Assembly (NCBI GenBank): GCA_030691295.1
Contig: JAUYEQ010000122.1
Coordinates: forward strand, 1 to 9,398
DNA: 9,398 bases
DNA from: Bacteroidota bacterium
GTDB lineage: Bacteria > Bacteroidota > Bacteroidia > Bacteroidales > Prolixibacteraceae
Direction: 5' to 3'
The position numbers and the translations under genes were made by a program. The notes under the pieces were generated by a model. The model was not told the origin of the DNA, ran no database searches, and was given only the letters and a program-made list of their open reading frames with translations. Of this stretch, positions 1-4,554 are shown piece by piece (positions within the stretch are counted from its first letter, which is position 1; every line of letters starts with the position of its first letter).

Positions 1-1
1 A

Positions 2-367
2 TTCACACCTTATCCTTATGGATCAAAATCGCTGGAAGAACAGACAAGAGCAGGAATAGAACTTAAAAACCCCGTTATTCTAACACCTGAAGTTTTGGTA
101 GAAGGGAAACGTCAGTATCAAATATTTTGTTTGAGTTGTCACGGTGAATTGGGCGATGGAAACGGACATCTTTTTACCAGTAAAATGTTTCCGGCAAAAC
201 CCAGGAATCTGATTGATGATTATTTGAAAGAAAAACCCGATGGCGAGATTTTTCATGTCATTACACGTGGATCAGCCGCAGGATTGATGGGGCCGCATGG
301 AGGACAAATTCCCGCCGAAAAACGCTGGATGATTGTTCATTACGTAAGAGAACTGGCGCGAAAATAA
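2..367 (+). CDS. c-type cytochrome, ActE-like monohaem subunit (5' end outside window)
   Basis: The frame is open from the first complete codon at position 2 to TAA at 365-367, so the gene enters from the left and only its last 121 codons are present. Seen: a haem c attachment motif CLSCH at residues 43-47 of the fragment, followed by GELGDGNG, and a probable distal Met ligand in GLMGPHGGQIP (Met at 96). The upstream segment PYPYGSKSLEEQTRAGIELK, then NPVILTPEVLVEGKRQY, and the C-terminal RWMIVHYVREL helix resemble the monohaem subunit (ActE) of alternative complex III, a quinol:electron-acceptor oxidoreductase of the Bacteroidota membrane. The protein would be exported and carry electrons on the periplasmic side. 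A TTG at 95 could be taken as a start, but that would cut away conserved sequence. The downstream neighbour is not the usual ActF quinone-binding subunit: the gene ends at a terminator. The cytochrome c fold is near certain; the ActE assignment is likely but rests on pattern recognition. Confidence 0.85.
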   Translation, partial: FTPYPYGSKSLEEQTRAGIELKNPVILTPEVLVEGKRQYQIFCLSCHGELGDGNGHLFTSKMFPAKPRNLIDDYLKEKPDGEIFHVITRGSAAGLMGPHGGQIPAEKRWMIVHYVRELARK

Positions 368-386
368 CATCGTTAACACTCAATAA

Positions 387-426
387 AAAATCACGAAATC
401 TTGAAAAAGGTTTCGTGATTTTATTT
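387..426. terminator. bidirectional intrinsic terminator between convergent genes
   Basis: The arms AATCACGAAA (389-398) and TTTCGTGATT (411-420) pair perfectly over 10 bp around a 12-nt loop. Two more A-T pairs extend the base of the stem (387-388 with 421-422). The stem is followed by a T-rich run and preceded by an A6 run, so it has a U-tract on both strands. It starts about 20 bp after the cytochrome stop codon and ends at the stop codon of the leftward reductase-like gene, so it can serve both convergent transcripts. Confidence 0.85.
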
Positions 427-711
427 TCAATTCCGCATCCGAATATATCTCATCTGAACCAGCCCCTTTTCAAACGATTTGACATTAACAAGTTGCAGCT
501 TCAGCTCCTGAAGACCACCTTTGAACAGCCGTATTCCATCACCCAGAAAAATGGGGATAATAGAAATGGTTAACTCATCAATCATATCTTCCTGAAGCAA
601 TTGATGAACCGTTTCGGCTCCGCCATCGCAATAAATATCATCATCTTGTTTGGCAATGTATCCATCCAAACTCATGGCGATGTAGAGGATGATTTTGCGT
701 GTGTCTTTCAT
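427..711 (-). pseudogene. RibD/dihydrofolate-reductase-like protein with an internal in-frame deletion
   Basis: The preferred start is ATG at 711, giving 94 residues that begin MKDTRKIILYIAMSLDGYIA, the usual N-terminus of the YyaP/RibD_C dihydrofolate-reductase-like family. An earlier ATG at 747 would add only residues encoded by a tandem repeat and is rejected. After YIAKQDD the protein jumps directly to DIYCDGGAETVHQLLQEDMI and continues with the normal family C-terminus (DELTISIIPIFLGDGIRLF ... GLVQMRYIRMRN). Intact relatives are about 175-180 residues, so some 80 residues are missing. The lost part holds the VMGRKTYE-type cofactor-binding segment and the central strands. The frame is intact across the junction, and the codons there are a GATGATGAT run, which could be the microhomology of the deletion. 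The family consists of NAD(P)H-dependent reductases of pterin-like or unknown substrates; this version is unlikely to be active. It could instead be a small expressed remnant. The deletion is inferred from memory of the family, not from an alignment. Confidence 0.75.
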
Positions 712-721
712 GATAAAAAGC

Positions 722-758
722 TTCAAGTTCAAAGTTTCAAGTTTCAAGTTTCAAGTTT
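722..758. repeat. 7-bp tandem repeat (GTTTCAA)n
   Basis: Three exact copies of GTTTCAA run from 734 to 754, followed by a partial copy (755-758) and preceded by degenerate copies (TTCAAGTTCAAA, 722-733). The array sits 10 bp upstream of the start of the truncated reductase gene. It marks the beginning of a repeat-rich spacer. Confidence 0.85.
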
Positions 759-849
759 GCGTGCCGATCTTGGTTCCCATGCCCCACGCTCCGGGCCCTA
801 TGCCCCCAGTTCAAATTCCAAATTCCAAGTCAGTCAGCTACTTGATTAT
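759..849. other. repeat-rich spacer with no gene
   Basis: This stretch holds a GC-rich segment with two related motifs, ATGCCCCACGC (779-789) and CTATGCCCCC (798-807), and then a small CAAATTC tandem (812-825) running into CAAGTCAGTCAG. The rightward reading frame across it (601-852) has no resemblance to a protein family and is built of repeats, so I see no gene here. Confidence 0.55.
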
Positions 850-884
850 TGAACACTGCGACTGAACACTGCGACTGAACACTC
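850..884. repeat. 13-bp tandem repeat (TGAACACTGCGAC)n
   Basis: Two exact copies of TGAACACTGCGAC (850-862 and 863-875) are followed by a third, partial copy (876-883). The array ends 6 bp before the stop codon of the YyaL-like gene, so it lies in the 3' untranslated region of that leftward transcript. Confidence 0.9.
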
Positions 885-889
885 GATCA

Positions 890-2917
890 CTATTTTTTCA
901 TGATTAATGCAAGCGCTTCCTCCACCGTTTCTACCGGAAGTTGGCAACTGTTGTCCTGACAAATGTAAATCAATGTTTTTCCCGCTACGAATCTGTTTGC
1001 CAATAAAGGCAAATCATTTTCTGAAGTACCGGCACAAAAAACAACCTGAGGCAAATAGTTTACCTGAAGTACTTTTAATAAATTCAATGCATTTTCGCCG
1101 ATGATTGCAACCTCAAAATGAGTTCCGGTCATATCCAGCATCAGTTGCGACCAATTGCTGTAACCTGAAGGATAATCGACCATATTGCCGCTGACCAAAT
1201 CAAGCATCTCGCGGGAAATCTTTCGGTAGTCAGGGCGATCGAGCAAATACGACAACCTGAATAAATTCTTCGCCATCACCGAATTTGACGCAGGAATCAC
1301 ATTGTCGTGAATTTCATAAGTCCGTGTAATCAGATCCTTCTGATCATTGGATGTAAAACTGAAGACATTCTTTTCATTATCGAAGAATTCTGTTAGTGTA
1401 ATTTTTGTCAAACGGGCAGCCTCATCGAGCCAATTTTTCTCACCGGTGCATTCAAATATTGCGGTAAATGCTTCTATAACAAAAGCATAATCTTCCAGAA
1501 ATCCATTGATTTTTGCCCGGTTGTTTTTGAACGAATGAAGCAGGCGACCGTCGGTTCCAATCATTTTTGATTTCAGAAACATTGCATTTTCCAGCGCCAA
1601 CTGAAGGTATTCGTCTTTCCCCAATGCATTGTAGCAACCGAGCAACCCGGTTATGGTCATTGCATTCCACGAAGCCAGGATTTTATCATCGAGCCCGGGG
1701 CGAATTCTCTTTTCGCGTTCAGCAAGCAACAGCGATTTCCAATTCCTCAGTTTGGCTTCCAGCTCTTCTTCCTGAAGTTGATGACTGGCTGCAAACGATG
1801 CATTTTCCTCCGTCCGCAGCAGAATGTATTGATTGTGCTCCCAGAATCCCAGCGAATTGACATTGAAATATTCACTGAAAAGAGCAAAATCATTTTTTAA
1901 TATCAGTTCGAGTTCAGGTTTCGTCCAGACATAGAATTTGCCCTCTTCGCCTTCGCTGTCGGCATCAAGCGCCGAATAAAATCCAGCTTCAGAAGAAAGC
2001 AGTTCACGCTTCATGAATTCAATTGTTTCTTCAATTACCTGTTTGTAGGTTGGATTCGGTTCTGTTTTAAAAGCGTTGGCATATAATCCAAGCAACTGGG
2101 CATTGTCGTACAGCATTTTTTCGAAGTGCGGAACTTTCCAGATTTCGTCGGTAGAATAGCGGGCAAAACCGCCGCCAATCTGATCGTACAATCCACCAAA
2201 TGCCATTTTTTGCAGGGTCAGTTTTACCTGATCAGAAATCTTTTTATCCTGAAATTGATGGCCAGCGCGAAGCAAAAACTGCCAGTTGTTTGGAAGCATA
2301 AACTTGGGAGCGCCTTTGGTACCGCTATTTTTGGTATCGAATTGATTGCCCCATTTTGAAAGAAGGGCTGGCAGCAACAATGAATCTGAATTCGTTTGAC
2401 TGTTTGAAACAGAAGTCAACGAATTTTGCTCGATTCCCCGATGCAATTTCGCTGCATATTCCTCTGTTTTTTCAGGATTTTCGGCATAAAAAACAGAAAC
2501 AGCATTCAGTGCTTCCACCCAGCTATCTTTCAGGAAATACGTTCCTCCCCAGATGGGGCGTCCATCGGGCAAAGTTATGCAGTTGAGCGGCCAGCCTCCA
2601 CGTCCGGTTAAAAGCTGTACCGCGGTCATGTAAATGTGATCGATATCCGGTCGCTCTTCCCGATCGATTTTAATACACACAAAATGTTGGTTCATCACGT
2701 GAGCCACATCCGTATCTTCAAACGATTCGTGCTCCATCACATGGCACCAATGACAAGCCGAATAGCCAATGCTGATGAGTAAAAGTTTGTTTTCCGATTT
2801 TGCCTGATTCAGGGCTTTTTCTCCCCACGGTTGCCAGTTCACCGGATTATGTGCATGTTGCAGCAAATACGGCGATGTTTCGTGAATCAGTTCGTTGGTA
2901 TATTTTTCGTTTTGCAT
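890..2917 (-). CDS. YyaL/SPATA20-type thioredoxin-domain protein (DUF255)
   Basis: The start chosen is ATG at 2917, giving 675 residues beginning [20 protein letters not shown]. The ATG at 2974 adds an unconserved leader that reads through a palindrome. Seen: the family signature [17 protein letters not shown] (residues 12-28); a thioredoxin-like CHWC at 55-58 within [25 protein letters not shown]; and [20 protein letters not shown] in the thioredoxin-like half. The C-terminal part has the conserved blocks of the (alpha/alpha)6-barrel-like region: [49 protein letters not shown] and [11 protein letters not shown]. The length is normal for the family and no key motif is missing. No signal peptide or membrane segment is visible, so it is probably cytoplasmic. 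The family's biochemical function is not established; a redox or sugar-epimerase-like role has been suggested from fold. It is apparently transcribed alone, with a REPIN-like element upstream and tandem repeats downstream. Confidence 0.93.
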   Translation of the reverse strand: MQNEKYTNELIHETSPYLLQHAHNPVNWQPWGEKALNQAKSENKLLLISIGYSACHWCHVMEHESFEDTDVAHVMNQHFVCIKIDREERPDIDHIYMTAVQLLTGRGGWPLNCITLPDGRPIWGGTYFLKDSWVEALNAVSVFYAENPEKTEEYAAKLHRGIEQNSLTSVSNSQTNSDSLLLPALLSKWGNQFDTKNSGTKGAPKFMLPNNWQFLLRAGHQFQDKKISDQVKLTLQKMAFGGLYDQIGGGFARYSTDEIWKVPHFEKMLYDNAQLLGLYANAFKTEPNPTYKQVIEETIEFMKRELLSSEAGFYSALDADSEGEEGKFYVWTKPELELILKNDFALFSEYFNVNSLGFWEHNQYILLRTEENASFAASHQLQEEELEAKLRNWKSLLLAEREKRIRPGLDDKILASWNAMTITGLLGCYNALGKDEYLQLALENAMFLKSKMIGTDGRLLHSFKNNRAKINGFLEDYAFVIEAFTAIFECTGEKNWLDEAARLTKITLTEFFDNEKNVFSFTSNDQKDLITRTYEIHDNVIPASNSVMAKNLFRLSYLLDRPDYRKISREMLDLVSGNMVDYPSGYSNWSQLMLDMTGTHFEVAIIGENALNLLKVLQVNYLPQVVFCAGTSENDLPLLANRFVAGKTLIYICQDNSCQLPVETVEEALALIMKK

Positions 2918-2919
2918 GT

Positions 2920-2948
2920 TTTCCCTTTTCTTAATTTGAAAAGGGAAA
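2920..2948 (-). promoter_or_regulatory. perfect inverted repeat over the ribosome-binding region of the YyaL-like gene
   Basis: TTTCCCTTTTC (2920-2930) and GAAAAGGGAAA (2938-2948) are perfect 11-bp inverted repeats separated by a 7-nt AT-rich loop. On the leftward transcript the 3' arm reads GAAAAGGGAAA and ends two bases before the AUG at 2917. The only Shine-Dalgarno-like sequence (AAGGGA) is therefore inside the stem. There is no U-tract after the stem and a start codon follows, so it does not look like a terminator. It could be a protein operator or an RNA hairpin that limits translation initiation; the function is inferred. Confidence 0.6.
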
Positions 2949-2974
2949 CAAATCGCAGGGAAGAAAGTTCTCAA

Positions 2975-3010
2975 TCAATTCCGTCGGCTAAAGCCAGACG
3001 GCAAAGGATA
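2975..3010 (+). repeat. REP-like palindrome, copy A of an inverted pair
   Basis: The outer sequences TCAATTCCGTC and GACGGCAAAGGATA flank a core that folds into a hairpin: CCGTCGGCT pairs with AGCCGACGG apart from one bulged A (2996), with AA as the loop. The same outer sequences occur in inverted orientation at 3046-3080. The features (short, intergenic, imperfect hairpin with a conserved single-stranded flank) fit a REP-like element mobilised by a RAYT-type Y1 transposase; no such transposase is in the window. Confidence 0.75.
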
Positions 3011-3045
3011 GTGCAATGAACAATCAGTTTAGTGGATCAGAGCGA

Positions 3046-3080
3046 TATCCTTTGCCGTCACATTCATGTGACGGAATTGA
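3046..3080 (-). repeat. REP-like palindrome, copy B, inverted relative to copy A
   Basis: Read on the minus strand this copy is TCAATTCCGTC, a 10-nt core, then GACGGCAAAGGATA; both flanks are identical to those of copy A. The core ACATGAATGT forms a perfect stem, so CCGTCACAT pairs with ATGTGACGG around a 2-nt loop. The inner stem sequence differs completely from copy A (GGCT/AGCC) while pairing is preserved. Together A and B, 35 bp apart, make a 106-bp inverted-repeat unit that looks like a REPIN. Confidence 0.75.
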
Positions 3081-3095
3081 AAGTACTGCTATCAT

Positions 3096-3107
3096 TGGGC
3101 TTTAGCC
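3096..3107. repeat. small palindrome GGGCTTTAGCCC
   Basis: A 5-bp stem (GGGCT/AGCCC) with a 2-nt loop lies 16 bp from copy B of the REP-like pair. Its GGCTTTAGCC core is the reverse complement of the GGCTAAAGCC core in copy A. It may be the remnant of a further element. The stop codon of the ParE-like gene (3102-3104 on the minus strand) lies inside it. Confidence 0.55.
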
Positions 3108-3464
3108 CTCACTCATGTGGATTTCAATCTCGCCCTTCAAATAAGATGAAAAAAAAAAACAAATGTTAATGATGTTTAAATCTTTCGGATTCTGACGACA
3201 ATCCCAAATTGTATGGACTATAATTTGTTTTGGTTCTATCTCATAAAAAATAATAAAGTTTTCAAAAACCAATCCACGAACAGATTCGATTTCTGATTTT
3301 ATTCCCATCTCTGGTTGTGTTTGAATATGAGACAATTGTTTATTAATTTCTTTGTTTAATTTCAGGGAATATATCTTACTCTTATTTCGTTCAGCATAGA
3401 ATTCGAGAATCTGGAAAAGCCTGATTCTTGCCCTATAAGACCAAATTATTTTTCGTTTGCCCAT
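3102..3464 (-). CDS. ParE/RelE-superfamily toxin with an atypical C-terminal tail
   Basis: The product has 120 residues. Residues 5-96 match the ParE/RelE toxin pattern: KIIWSYRARIRLFQILEFYA at the N-terminus, a central helix with QTQPEMG (48-54), VRGLVFENFIIFYEI (62-76), and the terminal strand IIVHTIWDCRQNP (81-93). ParE toxins of this size usually end within a few residues of the DxRQxP motif. Here 24 more residues (encoded by 3105-3176) follow, crossing an 11-A tract (3149-3159) and ending in the GGGCTTTAGCCC palindrome. The tail is probably not part of the conserved fold. The ATG at 3464 lies inside the antitoxin gene (19-bp overlap), typical of translationally coupled modules. ParE-type toxins inhibit gyrase, while RelE-type toxins cleave mRNA on the ribosome; the sequence looks closer to the ParE group, but the target cannot be read from it. 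Confidence 0.85.
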   Translation of the reverse strand: MGKRKIIWSYRARIRLFQILEFYAERNKSKIYSLKLNKEINKQLSHIQTQPEMGIKSEIESVRGLVFENFIIFYEIEPKQIIVHTIWDCRQNPKDLNIINICFFFSSYLKGEIEIHMSEG

Positions 3465-3682
3465 CTTTCAACTTCTTGATCAATTTCGGATTGTTCGATA
3501 TAATAACCCTTCTCAATCTCTTTTTTTGATTCATGAATTTCCAGGCGTTGCTCCTGAGTTAGTTTAAGTATCTGTTGTTTGGATTTAGAGTCCAGAATAC
3601 TTTTTATTTCATTTAAAAATGCAATATCATCAATTTCATTGATACGATTGATAAGTAACCTTTTTAATTGAAGAGTAGTCAT
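3446..3682 (-). CDS. antitoxin of the ParE-like toxin module
   Basis: A small charged protein of 78 residues starts at ATG 3682 and ends inside the toxin gene. Its N-terminal half (TLQLKRLLINRINEIDDIAFLNEIKSIL) looks helical and amphipathic. The C-terminal half is rich in Glu and Lys (EIHESKKEIEKGYYIEQSEIDQEVERW), the kind of segment that wraps the toxin. I do not see a clear helix-turn-helix or a classical RHH/Phd motif, so the antitoxin family is not assigned. The call rests on size, composition, gene order (antitoxin first) and the 19-bp overlap with the toxin. A sequence close to the Bacteroidota -7 consensus (TAGATTTA, minus strand, 3702-3709) lies 20 bp upstream of the start, but no matching -33 element was found. 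Autoregulation by the complex is usual for such modules but is not shown here. Confidence 0.75.
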   Translation of the reverse strand: MTTLQLKRLLINRINEIDDIAFLNEIKSILDSKSKQQILKLTQEQRLEIHESKKEIEKGYYIEQSEIDQEVERWANEK

Positions 3683-3724
3683 CTTTTTAAGTTTGAGTCT
3701 GTAAATCTAAGAATTTTCTCTGGA

Positions 3725-3782
3725 AGATTGAGGTAATAAGTTCCTCTATTTGGTTGATCAATAATGATTCAAACCTCAATCT
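3725..3782. repeat. 10-bp perfect inverted repeat at the 3' end of the PhzF-like gene
   Basis: AGATTGAGGT (3725-3734) and ACCTCAATCT (3773-3782) are exact inverted repeats, 38 bp apart. The right arm contains the last codons and stop of the PhzF-like gene; the left arm lies in the spacer before the antitoxin. TTGATCAA (3754-3761) lies between them. No U-tract follows on either strand, so this is not a standard terminator. It may be a processed or stabilising 3' stem, or chance. Confidence 0.4.
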
Positions 3783-4551
3783 GGCCCCTCAAATAAGTCA
3801 CCGCTTTACCGGCAATCAAAACCCGATCCCCATCAAGTTTGCACCAAAGCTGGCCACCTCTTTCTGAAAGTTGGAGTGCGGTCAATTCGGTTTTGTTGAA
3901 TCGTTTTGCCCAGAACGGAATTAAAGTTGTATGTGCTGAACCGGTCACCGGATCTTCATTGACACCCACCGCAGGTGCAAAAAAGCGGCTTACAAAATCA
4001 ACTTCGTTTCCTTTCGCAGTAACGATGATTCCGCGGGCATTGGTAGACAGCAATAATGAAATGTCTGGCTGAAATTTTCGGATTGTTTCTTCTGAATCAA
4101 ACAGCAAAAGGAAATCGGTTCTTCCTTTGAAGGTTGCTAAAGGATGAACGCCGAAAGTTTCTGCAAAAACAGGAACTGCATCAACCGCTTGAACAAAATC
4201 AGCAGGAAAGTCGAGTTGTAACTTATCGTCAATTTTTCTGACCGTCAGCATTCCGCTTCGGCTGTTAAAATCAATGTGCTTTCCCGCAAAATCCAATTCA
4301 TTGAATAAAATATGGGCCGTTGCCAGCGTTGCATGTCCGCAAAGGTTTACCTCAGCTTTGGGCGTAAACCAGCGAATGTGAAAATGATCGCCTTCAGAAA
4401 TAAAAAAAGCGGTTTCCGAAAGGTTGTTTTCCTCAGCAATTTGTTGCATGGTTTCGTCTGGAAGCCATTCTGTCAATGGTATCACTGCTGCCGGATTTCC
4501 TTTGAACAACTCGGAAGTAAAAGCATCGGCTTGGAATAATCTTAGTTGCAT
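3769..4551 (-). CDS. PhzF-family isomerase/epimerase-like enzyme
   Basis: The product has 260 residues, the normal length for the family. Seen in order: QADAFTSELFKGNPAAVIPL at the N-terminus; the catalytic-type Glu46 in NNLSETAFF; RWFTPKAEVNLCGHATLATA (60-79) with the conserved CGHAT; and in the second half SRFFAPAVGVNEDPVTGSAH (188-207) with the DPVTGSAH motif. The fold is the diaminopimelate-epimerase-like duplicated barrel. PhzF itself isomerises trans-2,3-dihydro-3-hydroxyanthranilate in phenazine synthesis, but no phenazine genes are here, and most Bacteroidota members of this family have unknown substrates. No signal peptide is visible, so it is cytoplasmic. The ATG lies 3 bp after the stop codon of the upstream receptor gene, so co-transcription and translational coupling are likely. 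The family is certain; the reaction is unknown. Confidence 0.93.
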   Translation of the reverse strand: MQLRLFQADAFTSELFKGNPAAVIPLTEWLPDETMQQIAEENNLSETAFFISEGDHFHIRWFTPKAEVNLCGHATLATAHILFNELDFAGKHIDFNSRSGMLTVRKIDDKLQLDFPADFVQAVDAVPVFAETFGVHPLATFKGRTDFLLLFDSEETIRKFQPDISLLLSTNARGIIVTAKGNEVDFVSRFFAPAVGVNEDPVTGSAHTTLIPFWAKRFNKTELTALQLSERGGQLWCKLDGDRVLIAGKAVTYLRGQIEV

Positions 4552-4554
4552 TTA

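Noticed and set aside
601..852. Rightward ORF of 83 codons
   Set aside because: It is antisense to the reductase-like gene and then reads through tandem repeats; no family resemblance.
2920..2948. Hairpin as a terminator of the toxin-antitoxin transcript
   Set aside because: The stem lacks a following U-tract and abuts a start codon on the same strand.
2918..2974. Upstream ATG (2974) as the start of the YyaL-like gene
   Set aside because: The extra 19 residues are not part of the family pattern and are encoded by the inverted repeat; the family N-terminus fits ATG 2917.
3769..4551. Phenazine biosynthesis cluster
   Set aside because: Only the PhzF-like fold is present; no other phz gene is nearby and the family is broad.
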